DNA of 64,000 bases from contig OX352761.1 of the NCBI GenBank assembly GCA_947095585.1, positions 89,570,779 through 89,634,778 on the forward strand, written 5' to 3'. The notes under the pieces are model-generated. The model was not told the origin of the DNA. It ran no database searches and worked only from the letters and a program-made list of their open reading frames with translations. This DNA is from Nephrocerus scutellatus (Eukaryota; Arthropoda; Insecta; Diptera; Pipunculidae). Shown piece by piece: positions 46,651 through 57,394 of the stretch. Numbering within the stretch: the stretch's first letter is position 1; each line of letters opens with the position of its first letter. The position numbers were made by a program, and so were the translations under genes.

Positions 46651-46923
46651 ATGTTCACTGTTTCGGTTTTCGCGCAAGAAATCTTTTTCCCGAACGAAGG
46701 TATTAATGTTGCGAAACAAGTGGAGTTGCAAATGTCTGAAGTTGTGAAACAATTCTTTCGCAAAAAGGTGCAAAAATGCAAACTGTGCGGAAATGAATTA
46801 ATTATTATTTATTGGTTGATGTTTCACACCAATGTGTATAAAATACGAATTTTGCGGAAATGTACTATTAAGTATTTATTGGGTCAATTCAACAGAAGTG
46901 CGGAGTTGCACAGAAATTGTTAA
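46651..46923 (+). CDS. Hypothetical 90-codon ORF next to the minisatellite
   Basis: ATG immediately after the last minisatellite unit, stop TAA at 46921. The peptide has a short hydrophobic stretch and a CKLCGNE motif but no recognised domain. It contains internal near-repeats (GGAGTTGCA, GTTGCGAAAC/GTTGTGAAAC). Could be chance. Confidence 0.2.
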   Translation: MFTVSVFAQEIFFPNEGINVAKQVELQMSEVVKQFFRKKVQKCKLCGNELIIIYWLMFHTNVYKIRILRKCTIKYLLGQFNRSAELHRNC

Positions 46924-47442
46924 ATTGACACAAAGAATTTCGACATGCGCGAACTTTAGAATTAAAAATTTGATTATGAGTACGCGTGCAATTTGAATGT
47001 GAGTACGCGTGTAACTATATTATGTGTATGGGTTGTGATACTATAACAGAACAGCAGAGAATACTCAAGAGCTCAATTTGAGTCTAGCTTTTTCGATCAT
47101 CCTTGCAATGTTTGGCGTTGGAGCTTATCGGCTCGATAGTTTTGCGTACCTTTTTCGTTTGTAAGGCCTGGTACTACAAACGAATCCGGTACAATTCACT
47201 GTCGAGTTGTTTGCCTTCAAGAAAGAAGTCAGCTAGTTCCTGCAAGACCGAATTTTTTAATTGAGTTTCCAAGAATTTTGAAGGCTAATGTATGTTATTT
47301 TTTTATATTTTTTTGTAATATTTTCTCGGTCAAGGTTTTTTGTAGTTTTCCTTGACCATGATTCATTCATTAAAGCAAACGCTAGGAATGTGATATATTG
47401 TAAATCACATTTCTCCGATTTATTTCTTAATTTTAATAAAGG
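46924..47442. other. Unassigned sequence, no gene seen
   Basis: No domain. It contains ATGAGTACGCGTG twice (46975-47010). Open frames at 47257-47593 on both strands show no family features. Confidence 0.5.
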
Positions 47443-47450
47443 GCTTAGCC

Positions 47451-49455
47451 CAGATATGTCAAACTTGCGGCCCGCGGGCCGCATGCTGCCCACTCGATAT
47501 AACAGTACAAAAAAACAAAACAAAAATTTAACTATAAATTTGTCTGTATCGCCCATTGAACAAAGAACTAAGGAAAAAAAGCTACAAATTTAGTTAAGAA
47601 GCGAAAATAAATTTTTACGACGTCTCTGCAATATTACAGTCGTTACACTGTAACAGTTATGATAAGAAGCGAAAATAAATTTTTACGACGTCCAGCAATA
47701 AGTTACAGTCGTTTAGTCGTTTTTAAAGCGTCGTAAGTAAGTTAGGAGGAAAATTCTTTGACTGATTCTTTGAGGGAGGTAGATTATTAGAAAAAACTAT
47801 ATTTATATGGTAAGTAAATGTTCAAGAAAAAATATTTATTTTTCTTTTATTATTTTTATGTATGTCTATATCGACACCAAGTGGCAATAAAACTAAATGA
47901 AAAATTGCTCACGAACATCGAAATTTCCAAGAAAAGTGGGAACTGGAGTATTTTTGCTCTGAAGTAAACGATAAAATCATCTGCTTGATATGTAATAGTG
48001 CTATCAGTGTACCAAAATTATATAACGTTAAACGTCACTATGAGCAACATAAATCAAAATAGGATAATTACGAAGGATTAATGAGACAAGAAAAGTTAAA
48101 AGAGTTTAATTTGGGACTGAAAAAACAACAGTTCATGTTTACTAAAGTGTCAGACGAAAGTGAAGCGGCGGTGCATGCAAGCTACGTTTTGTCGGAGTTG
48201 ATAGCTAAACACTCGAAACCTTTTACCGAAGGTGATTTCATCAAAGAATGTTTAATTAAGTAATCTCTTTGTCTCGAAATACCGTTTCGGAAAGATATGG
48301 CCAGAAATTAAAGTAATCAGATTAAAGCCAAATCATCTTGTTTCGAAGCATTCTCCATTGCCTGTGACGAGAGTACGGATATTGGCGGCGTTGCCCAGTT
48401 AGCTGTTTTTTTCGAGCGTGCGACACAGACTTCAACATTTACGAAGAATTATTGGAACTAGTACCGATGCATGGCACTACTACAAGAAGATATATTTAAT
48501 TGCGTATATGAACTTCTGCAAAAATACAATTTACCTCAGGCGAAATTGATTTCTGTAGCAACAGATGGAGCTCCTTCAATGACCGACAAAAGCAACGGTT
48601 TTGAAGCATTACTGCAAAAAAACTAAGTGAAATATATGATGGGTCCAAGATTCATCATACACATTGTATTCTTCATCAGGAAGTATTATGTATGAAAGTT
48701 ATAAAAATGAAAAATGTGTTGAAGCCTATAAAAAAATTATCAATATCAAGATCTCGAGGTTTAAATCAACGACAGTTCTCTAGGTTTCTAACTCAATTAG
48801 ATAGCGAATATTCTGGTTTGTCGCACTATACCGAGGTACGTTGGTTATCCTGCTCCAAGGTTCTTAAACAATTTTGGGAATTGAAAGAAGAAATATGTCA
48901 GTTTTTAATGTCCAAGAATCAAGACATCACCTTGTTTTTTGATACGGTGTGGTTGCAAGATTTATCCTTCATGGTTGATATAACGAAACACTTATCAGGT
49001 GCAAATGGAGGTTATCGATATCCAGTGTGATTCTAATTTGAAGGCAAAATTCATTGAAGTTGGAGTGTCTGAATTTTACAAATATTTGCCAGCCAGATTT
49101 GAAAACACTCGAAGATTCGCATATGAAATTATGTCCATGTTTGGACATCGGTGCGAACAGTTATTTTCTCTTATGAAAGGAAATAAGTCTCCAATCAGAT
49201 CAAGAATTACTGACAGTCATCTCGGGTCAGTTTTAAAATTAATCACTGCAAACAAGATTGCCCCTGAAGTCGGAAAGATGGTTGCAGAGAAAAGGTGCCA
49301 AATATCTGGACAAAAAAAAATTAATTTTACCTTTTTTTTAAATATTTCAAAAAAACCTAGTTTACTATAAACATTTAAGTCTTTTTTTTTGTAGCCCACA
49401 TAAACTTTTATATTCTTTATTTGGCTCGTGTTAGGATTTGAGTTTGACATGCTTG
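47451..49455 (+). mobile_element. hAT element with decayed transposase (GTF2IRD2/ZBED-like)
   Basis: Ends CAGATATGTCAAACTTG (left) and its inverse GAGTTTGACATGCTTG (right). Exact 8-bp target duplication GCTTAGCC at 47443-47450 and 49456-49463. About 2.0 kb with a full-length but broken transposase gene. It has no similarity to family B. Confidence 0.9.
47880..49370 (+). pseudogene. hAT transposase, broken
   Basis: A BED-finger-like start (about 47910-48070) leads to LGLKKQQFMFTKVSDESEAA, VLSELIAKHSKPFTEGDFIK, then, with stops and shifts, EAFSIACDESTDIGGVAQLA (catalytic DExTD), LISVATDGAPSMTDKSNG, and the C-terminal dimerisation part SEFYKYLPARFENTRRFAYE, GHRCEQLFSLMKGNKSPIRS, DSHLGSVLKL. The family resembles GTF2IRD2/ZBED-type hAT proteins. 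Stops at 48062, 48261, 48295-48310, 48625 and others make it dead. Confidence 0.85.
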
Positions 49456-50129
49456 GCTTAGCCCATCTTATTGCCGCGGCGCATAGTGATGACCTAAATT
49501 GGTCTTGGTCTTGGTCTTGCATTTTTTGCAAGACTGCAATCATTCAGTTGCAAGACCAAGACCAACACTGAGTGTGCAAGACCAAGACCAAGACCAAAAA
49601 TATGTATGCAAGACTGCAAGACTGCAAGACTCTTGCATTTAAAGTTATGTAATTTCTCTGTTGATATTTATTTTTAAAACCTACATCTGTCGTATGTTTA
49701 TTTGTATACGAATAGGTACATATATAATACTACCAAACTTAAAAACCCAGACAGAAGATCTTCAGCGAGTCTGTTGTGTCTGTCTGTAGTATTTACAGGC
49801 ATATGTATGGATGTTCTATATACAAATAGATTTAGATTGCTATTTCCTCATAATTTTATATTTTTGGGTTTTTCTTGTTATAGGTTTTTTCATGCTAGAC
49901 ACGTCATATAAAAAAAAGACGTCGACAAAGACGTCAGTTGCATGGCATCAGTTGCAAATAGAAATGTTGAAATTGACTGAGTTCTTTTGAAAGAATAAGT
50001 CTAGAGTTTCTTGAACAAATTTTTTTCGAATTAACCGCTAAGCTTAAATGTTGATATTTTTGTGTCTATATGTATATAGGGTGTCCCCTTATTCGTGCAC
50101 ATTAATTTGGGAAACGATTCTTGGGTATA

Positions 50130-50578
50130 AGTTAAACCTTTTAATTAAAAAAGACTGAAAAATATATATTTTATGGACCACTTGGTCTTTATTAAGAGAG
50201 AATCAAACTAAGACTAACTTATAATGAACTTATTATCTAAAAGGAAAACTACGCATCCGATCGTGAGTGGCCGCAATCTGTTGACACTGCATTATTTGTG
50301 CGTCGGACGTCTGATCATCGATGGGGTGATATTAGCTGACTTTGCATTAGCTACGTGCTACGGTATTGATGAACGAGAATCGACATGAGTCGATGGGGAG
50401 AAATCTGCTGATTTGCATTAACTGCTCGCTTGGTTACTGATCATCATGATGGGATGAAATATGCCTATTTTGCATTTCGCAAGGGAACGGCAATCGCTGG
50501 CTTATGGAGTGTTGTGATTGTTGTGTTTTTGGTGTGTGCTTGTCTATGGCAGTTTCATTGTAAGATGTTGCGTTAACT
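50130..50578 (-). repeat. 3' LTR
   Basis: 449 bp. About a dozen substitutions or small indels separate it from the other LTR by eye (for example near 50137, 50155-50165, 50315, 50470 and 50485). The minus-strand purine tract GAGGAGGGAGG (50579-50589) sits just before it in transcript order and should be the PPT. Confidence 0.93.
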
Positions 50579-50589
50579 CCTCCCTCCTC

Positions 50590-51699
50590 AAGTGCAAACG
50601 TCCTCGGTTGCATTACTTTGTATTCGTTTAGGATCAGTATTCCGGGTTGTACTTCTTCGATGTAACTTATGTGGCCCGCGTTGATGCGGGTGCAGTTTGA
50701 TCGTTTATTATTTATTAAATTACTAATATGACTATCTTTACTTATCTCTACTAAACAGTTTTCATTACAATTTATTATTTTATTATATTCTTTACATATT
50801 GTTTTTATTCCAAATAATTTTTCTTTACTTTACTTTTTTAATTAATTTTTCAAAATCAATCTTATTAATCTTATTATTTCGTTTTACTTCCTTAGTTCTT
50901 AATTTTTCACAAACTTTATTCTTTGTAGTTGGTAAGTTTCAAATATAAATTATTAATGTACCATTCGCGGTAATAGATTCTTTCATTTCTATGATTTTCT
51001 CTATTGCATTTATTTCAAGATTTGGCAATATAAATTAATTTCCAATATTTGATTTTTTCTATGTTTATTAACTTCTCTTTTATTAATTTTAATTTAATTT
51101 TTATTTTTAAACCTATCTATATTTTTATTTCTTTTGAGATTTTAAATTTTAATTATTTCATTGTTTCTTTCGTTACTTCATTAATTTTATCAGTGAACTT
51201 TTTATTAATCATTACTTGTTTTGCTTTCCAAGAAGTTTCTTATACTTTTAATTATTATTATATTTTTTCAAGAGGTGGTTAGTTTAAATAGAAGGGTATG
51301 GAATTGGGTTATCTCATGGATTAGGAAAGGACGTAAAGGATAAAATATTCTGTCCAATTGTCTGTTCAAATTCTGTTGTTAATTCGTCATATTGTGTCGT
51401 GTTAATGATGATGATGATGAGATTTTAACTTCTGATATGGCTTTTATGAACTATTCGACCTGATTGAGTTTTTACTGTCGTCCTGTTGTTTTCTGTCACT
51501 ATTTCCTTTTTATATCTGGGGGATAATTTTGTACCTATTCTCTTATTTATTTTTACGAAGATTTACTGACCTGGGGTGTAGTCTTTAGTGTCTTGTCTTT
51601 TTTTTGTTATGGTATAGAAGGTCGTGGTCTTGTTTTCTTTTTAGTAAATTTACATTTTGCTGTCTAGATTGTTCTAACTTGTCTGGGTCATTGCTATCT
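50590..51699 (-). pseudogene. Region of a lost env, AT-rich
   Basis: Lies between integrase and 3' LTR, where 17.6/297 elements carry env. The minus strand reads Lys/Asn/Ile-rich peptides in short broken frames, without a signal peptide or clear transmembrane segment. Probably an env remnant. The plus-strand frame at 51049-51282 is a low-complexity shadow. Confidence 0.45.
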
Positions 51700-54355
51700 C
51701 TAATTCCTAATTCCGAAAAATATTTCTAAAGGTTTTTTCTTAACTGTTGAATGTACTGTCGAATTATATTCTTGCACTGATTTGAATAGTTTTTTCTTAA
51801 CTGTTGAATGTACTGTCGAATTATATTCTTGCACTGATTTGAATAGTAGCTCTTCGAATGTCATATTTGTGTTATCGGACTTAAGGCATCTCATTATTTC
51901 TGAGAGTGTTGAATGAAATCGTTCAACTTGGCCGTTGGTAGTGCTAGTGTAAGGGGGTGTGGTATAGACTTCTATATTCATTTGGTTTTTCAATAGCGAT
52001 GAAATAGAGGCAGAGTTTAGGGATTTTTCATTATTAATAACTATAAACTTTGGGATTCCAAATGCAATCATTAGTTCTCGTATTGGGTCTTTAATGTGTT
52101 CTATTGCTCTAGACGGGATAATTTTTACTTGTGCATACTTACAAAATTTGTCAATGGAGGTAAGGATAAATTTTTTTTCAGTAGTGTAAATATCAATGTG
52201 TACGATTTCTCCAGGATATTGAGGAATGGGGGTGGCTTGAATTTGTGGATTCGGTGGGTGTCTATCATATTTCTGTTCGCAGCAAGTCGAACATTGTTTC
52301 ACTATTTTTCGTATCTTTGAATGCATGCTAGGAAAAAAGAAATATTTTAGAATTTGCGTTTTGTTTTCGAGGCTGTTTCTATGTGATCGCTGGTGTTCCT
52401 TGAGAATTATCTGTTCTTGTTCGGTTTCGGATGGTATGTCTTTTACTAGGGTTTGTGTAAAGCGTATTTTAAGGTCTTTGAAGTGGAGTGGGTAAATTTC
52501 TTGAATTTTACCCATAAGGCTTTCTGTCGTGTACAGTCCGTTGTTAAGTGCTGGATTCATATGTCGTTTAAATATGTTTATTATGTTCTGCGTTGCGTAG
52601 TCTGGTTTGGTGACTGTGTGTCTGTGGTAAGTGGGAAAAGGGATTTCAAATTTGTAGTTACTTTCATTTTCGAACAGAAGGAATATTTGGTTTTTGAAGG
52701 CGTTGATCGGAGCTTCTGTGGCTGGTATGAGGTTATGCGGGGAAGTTACATCACTGTTGCAAGTTGTTGTAAGGGTATTTATTTCAGATTTAGGTGGTCT
52801 TGACAATGCGTCAGCGACTACGTTCGTTTTGCCTGGTTTGTATTTCAATTCGTAGTTGTATTCTTCTAATATACATTTCCACCTTTTCATTTTTCCGTTG
52901 TGGTTCTTATTACTTAATGCGAAAGTAAGGGGTTGGTGATCAGTGAAGATTAAAACTTTGGCCGATCCGTACAAATAATTTCTTAGCGTGTTTAATGCCC
53001 AAATTATTGCCAACATTTCTTTCTCATTGGCGGCATAGCTTTCTTCCGTTTTGTTCAGTGATCTGGATATGTACGTAATTGGTTTGCCTGATTGCTCTAG
53101 GACAGCTCCTAATGCTTAGTTCGATGCGTCTGTAGTGAGATGAAATTATTTTTTGAAATCTGGATATGCTAGTATAACTTCCTCTGATGCTAGTGTGTTC
53201 TTTATATTGTTAAAGGCTTCTAATGCGTTAATATCAAATACCACTGGCTTTTTGCTTGAGGCATTTTTGGACACTCGTCCATCCTCCCCTCTTAAAAGCG
53301 AGGTCAGAGGTTTTGCTAATTTAGCATAATCTCTGATGAAGCGTCGATAATAGCCTGATAGGCCAAGAAAAGATCTTAGATCTTTTAGCGTCTTTGGACA
53401 TGGGAATTCTTGAATAACTTTAACTTTGGAAGGGTTTGTTTTTATTCCGTCTATTGATATAATGAAGCCTAAGAATTCGACTTCTTCTTTGAAGAATTCG
53501 CACTTGTCCAGCTGTACTTTCATGTTGGCATCCTCGAGAGTTCGAAAAATTTTTTCCAGATTCTCAAGGTGGCTCTGTTCGTCTTTACCGAACACTATAA
53601 TGTCGTCGATACAGACATAACATTGTTTTCCTATTTGGTCACGAAGTATATCGTCAAGTGCTCGCTGAAAGATAGCTGGTGCATTTTTCAAGCCAAATGG
53701 GAGTCTTGTGAACTCGTATTCCCCATTATTTATTGAGAACGCTGTCTTTTCTATATCAGATACCTTTAAGGGGATCTGATGAAAACCACTTTTCAGATCA
53801 AGTACAGAAAAATATTTACTATTTCCTAATTGTGAAATTATCTCATTTATTTCTGTAGTGGTGTATGTGAGTTTTTCGTCCGGTTCTGAAAAAAAGTTGT
53901 GGGTATTTTCTTGTGAGTTGTTTTATGTGTTGCTTTTGTGTCGATGTCATATGTTCTGTTCTTACGTCAATCTTGTTAACTGCGGGTGAAAGTTGTTGTT
54001 TGATTTTAACTTTTAGTTTGTTTTCGATAATAAGAGTATCATCGTGGATGTTTATGATGGCAGACAGTTCTTTAAGGCTATCGTTACCAAGGATGCCATG
54101 GAAGGATTTTAATGTGGGAAGAAGAAAGAATTTTAGATTTGTTTCTTTACTTCCGAAGAGGCCAACTAGGGTGTGGTGTGTGATTTCTATTTGTCCAGCT
54201 ATTGAATTTGCGAAAAAGGGTTTCTCATTGGGAAGTGGTTTTGAGACAAACTGTGGTTGGATATAATTTTTGCTTGATCTAGTATCTATTAATATTTTAA
54301 GTATATCTCCGTTCTTCGTCTTGCACTCTATGTACGGCAACGAAGAACAGGTCAT
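51700..54355 (-). pseudogene. pol of the LTR element (protease, RT, RNase H, integrase), broken
   Basis: Protease 53843-54355, with LKILIDTRSSKNYI (Arg in place of the active-site Gly). At about 53850 EKLTYTTT passes straight to EINEIISQLG, so about 60-70 residues of RT fingers are missing. RT palm: FSVLDLKSGFHQIPL, FTRLPFGLKNAPAIFQ, YVCIDDIIVFG. RNase H: ISRSLNKTEESYAANEKEML, LIFTDHQPLTFALS, with stops at 53144 and near 53117. Integrase 51700-52600: H/C-type zinc part (HQRSHRNS...CSTCCEQK), VHIDIY, VINNEKSLNS (Asn where the catalytic Asp belongs), TNGQVERFHS. A 57-bp tandem duplication lies near its end (51733-51846). Confidence 0.85.
51733..51846 (-). repeat. 57-bp perfect tandem duplication in integrase
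   Basis: Two identical 57-bp units, 51733-51789 and 51790-51846, encode a doubled 19-residue segment containing FKSVQEYNSTVHSTV. The frame is kept. Perfect identity shows a recent event. Confidence 0.95.
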
Positions 54356-54486
54356 CCTAAAAAATTAATGTCGGTGAAGTCGACTTGGTTTTGCTCGTCC
54401 TCTAAATGGTCATTCTCTTCAAAGTCCACTGTTGCTTTGTATTCCTGCATAGTTGGAACCCAGTCATTCGGGGCCCATTCTTGGTT

Positions 54487-55740
54487 TTAATCCTGTAGTT
54501 GCTCCATTTCTCGAGTATCGGTGTTAATGTGGAAATTCCTTTGGAATTTGTTTGGGATCTGATGAGAAAAGTTTGACGGTCTCTTCTCTGCTGTTCTATT
54601 GGGATTTGGTCTGTTCATGTAATTGATCGTTCTGGACTGCATGGATCGATCAACATCCATAGGTTCCGGTTTTGGTAATGGCTTAGGATCAGTTGGTCGA
54701 GAGGGTGTAAAGTTATTTTGGTATTGTGGAGAAGGCTGGAAAGATCGTCTGTTCCAGTTTGATTGAGGGAATGGTTGGTTTTGGTAGTAGTTTCTTGGTG
54801 GTATTGTGGGATATTGAGTTGGATAAGTAAAGTGTGGTCTCTGATCATTTGAGTGGAAACGCGTATTAATAGGCATGTTTCTCTGCAAGTTTGGTTTATT
54901 TTGGACTGGGGGTGGTTGTCGATTAGATCTTTGGTGGGGCGAGAAATATGTTTGGTTTTCGAGGATCTCGCATAAATGTAATGCATGTGGGAGATCTTTT
55001 GGTTCCCTAACTCCTAGAAGTCTTGGTAAATCTCCATTGAGACCATTTATGAATGCGTCTCTGGCCTTTTCTCTGTACATTTGTGTGAGAAGTCTGATGG
55101 AATCTGCGCTTTCTTCCATACAGGAAATTTTATTTAGTATTAAGGAAAGGTGGGAATATACTGTCTGATAAAATTCGCGAAGTGGTAGTCGACCCTGAAC
55201 TAAACTACACAATTGGTATTCAAGAGTTTTAAGATCTTTTTTGTCGGCATAGTGCCATGCTATACAAGAAGGGATTGCTACCCAGTTTAGTGGAATGTTG
55301 TATGATTCCAAAACCTCATCTGCATGTCCTACTATTTTGTTGCGTATGGCCATAAGGATTCCAAAATATTTTGGAGTTCCTTGGGATTGCCCATAGTATG
55401 TTATAAGTCTCTCTACACTTTTTTTCCACGAGCTAAATTCATTAGGATTTCCTGAAAATTCCCTAATTGTTCTGGCTATTTCGGGAACGCGGTCTGAATC
55501 TGTATCTCGGTGTGTTGTCATAGGTTCGTCTGTTAAATTAAGGAATTCGTGGTTCGGGTTTATCGCTTTGTCTATTAACTTACTACCACCTTCACTTTTG
55601 AAAACTCTTTTCACCATTCTAAGAATGGTATCCTCTATGGATGACATTGTTATTTGGTTAGTATTCGTCGAGTCGTTAGGTTGAGGGATGTTAGGTTGAG
55701 GGACGTTAAGGACAGGAGGTGTTATTAAATCTTCGTTCAT
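54487..55740 (-). CDS. gag of the LTR element, open frame
   Basis: 417 residues, uninterrupted. N-terminus MNEDLITPPVLNVPQPN, capsid part with ARTIREFSGNPNEFSSWKKS, LMAIRNKIVGHADEVLESYN, WVAIPSCIAWHYADKKDLKT, LSLILNKISCMEESADSIRL. C-terminal nucleic-acid-binding tail rich in Asn, Pro, Gln and Arg (QPPPVQNKPNLQRNM, PLPKPEPMDVDRSM) without a CCHC knuckle, as in many 17.6-group gags. Start: ATG at 55740. It may still be translatable, but pol is dead. Confidence 0.85.
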   Translation of the reverse strand: MNEDLITPPVLNVPQPNIPQPNDSTNTNQITMSSIEDTILRMVKRVFKSEGGSKLIDKAINPNHEFLNLTDEPMTTHRDTDSDRVPEIARTIREFSGNPNEFSSWKKSVERLITYYGQSQGTPKYFGILMAIRNKIVGHADEVLESYNIPLNWVAIPSCIAWHYADKKDLKTLEYQLCSLVQGRLPLREFYQTVYSHLSLILNKISCMEESADSIRLLTQMYREKARDAFINGLNGDLPRLLGVREPKDLPHALHLCEILENQTYFSPHQRSNRQPPPVQNKPNLQRNMPINTRFHSNDQRPHFTYPTQYPTIPPRNYYQNQPFPQSNWNRRSFQPSPQYQNNFTPSRPTDPKPLPKPEPMDVDRSMQSRTINYMNRPNPNRTAEKRPSNFSHQIPNKFQRNFHINTDTREMEQLQD

Positions 55741-56331
55741 TATTTTTAATTTTTGTCACTTATTATTCAATTTTCAAAATAATGTTATCTTTGTTTTGTT
55801 TTACCAGAGGATTTCTCAATAAAAAAATTTCTTATTTAATTTTTATATGAATAGTAATTAATATATCAAACCCAAATAAAATAAGTTGCTAATAAAATAT
55901 TCACGAATTATTTCTGTATGTGTTTCCAACTACTACTAAACTTTAATATAATAATTTTTAATAACTTACAATAAAATATACTTTTGAATCATATTTGTTT
56001 TTTCCTAGATCCAATCCTTCGATGTTCCTTGGTGACTCCGGGTCCTCTTTCCGCACAGGCTGTTTTGTCCACTGACTACAACACTTTCCACAACAAATTT
56101 AGCTTCCTCTTTTAGAATAGAACCGAAAGTTTTTTTTCACGTACTGCACTTAATTATTTTTGTGTCACATGCGCAGCAATTGTATTATTGCTGTTACTTA
56201 TCTAATTTCTACTTAATGCAATTTTTTGGAACCGAAATTAATAATATGCAGGCGGAGCTTCTTGAAGTCCTCAGTGATGCACTTGAGCTACTTAAGGTCT
56301 TGGCAATCACTTAATGCAAAATTATTATTAT

Positions 56332-56350
56332 CGGTCCCTGCTCGGGTGCC
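56332..56350 (-). other. Primer binding site
   Basis: Next to the 5' LTR, minus strand reads TGGCACCCGAGCAGGGACC when the last T of the LTR is included. It resembles the site complementary to the 3' end of tRNA-Lys (TGGCGCCCGAACAGGGAC-type) with about three differences. The tRNA identity is inference. Confidence 0.65.
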
Positions 56351-56800
56351 AGTTAAATCTTTTAATTAAAAAAGATTAAAAAAAATATATTTTATGGACC
56401 ACTTGGTCTTTATTAAGAGAGAATAAAACTAAGACTAATTTATAATGAACTTATTATCTAAAAGGAAAACTACGCATCCGATCGTGAGTGGCCGCAATCT
56501 GTTGACACTGCATTATTTGTGCGTCGGACGTCTGATCATCGATGGGGTGATATTCGCTGACTTTGCATTAGCTTCGTGCTACGGTATTGATGAACGAGAA
56601 TCGACATGAGTCGATGGGGAGAAATCTGCTGATTTTGCATTAACTGCTCGCTTGGTTACTGATCATCATGATGGGATGAAATATGCTTATTTTGCATTTC
56701 CCTATGGAACGGCAATCGCTGGCTTATGGAGTGTTGTGATTGTTGTGTTTTTGGTGTGTGCTTGTCTATGGCAGTTTCATTGTAAGATGTTGCGTTAACT
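56351..56800 (-). repeat. 5' LTR
   Basis: 450 bp, starting AGTTAACGCAACATCTTACA on minus. Partner of the LTR at 50130-50578; the overall difference is a few percent by eye. Confidence 0.93.
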
Positions 56801-57394
56801 TATATTCTAAGAAAACAATCGTTCTACAGTAAGGGTCTATCTCCAATGTTGACATCATTTATGGGGGATTTAAGAAAAAGCTTACTTGATGCACCATGAC
56901 CCATGTTAACGGAAATTGCTCTGTTAATACTTATGGTAGAAACTTCGTTTTGGTCTTTGTTTGTAGAATAAATACTAGGCATTGTAACTACGTTAAAATA
57001 TACGTTGATATCTTGTTTAAGTCTTCAGATATTCAAGATCAACAGTTAACAGTTTTCTTCCCTATGCTTATTTTTGACTGTGACGTTATGCTAGAACAAA
57101 AATATGTACATACCTACAACTATTTATACATACTTATATAGTTATTATTCCAAAAATACTTTATTCTGCAAGACCGACCGCAAAACCAAGACCAAGACTC
57201 AGGCTGCAAGACCAAGACCAAGACCAAGACTAATGGCACGAATGCAAGACCAAGACCAAGACTCGACTTGCAAGACCAAGACCAAGATGAAATGGTCTTG
57301 GTCTTGCGTTTGCTCATTATTAGTGGCGCAAGTCATTTAGGGAGTATTCCCTTGGCAATAAGTTTCAATATATAAAAAAAAATATGTAAGTACT

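Larger units (their letters stand above)
50130..56800 (-). mobile_element. 17.6/gypsy-type LTR retrotransposon, two LTRs
   Basis: LTRs at 50130-50578 and 56351-56800, each ending AGTTAA...TTAACT, with a TATA target duplication at 50126-50129 and 56801-56804. The empty site is visible in the other family B copy (GGGTATATTCTAAG at about 27510). Order on minus: 5' LTR, PBS, gag, pol, a 1.1-kb region where env would lie, PPT, 3' LTR. The AGTTAAC terminus and TATA site fit the errantivirus group (gypsy/17.6/297). Confidence 0.95.
49484..57322 (+). mobile_element. Second family B MITE, split by an LTR element
   Basis: Left end TAGTGATGACC at 49484, right end GCTCATTATTA at 57322. The 8-bp duplication has one mismatch: GCGGCGCA at 49476-49483, GTGGCGCA at 57323-57330 (a CpG-type change). 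Left hexamer arrays are at 49498-49640, right arrays at 57170-57306. The core matches 27200-27850. The LTR element at 50130-56800 is inserted in a TATA of the core. Without it the MITE is about 1.16 kb. Confidence 0.88.
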
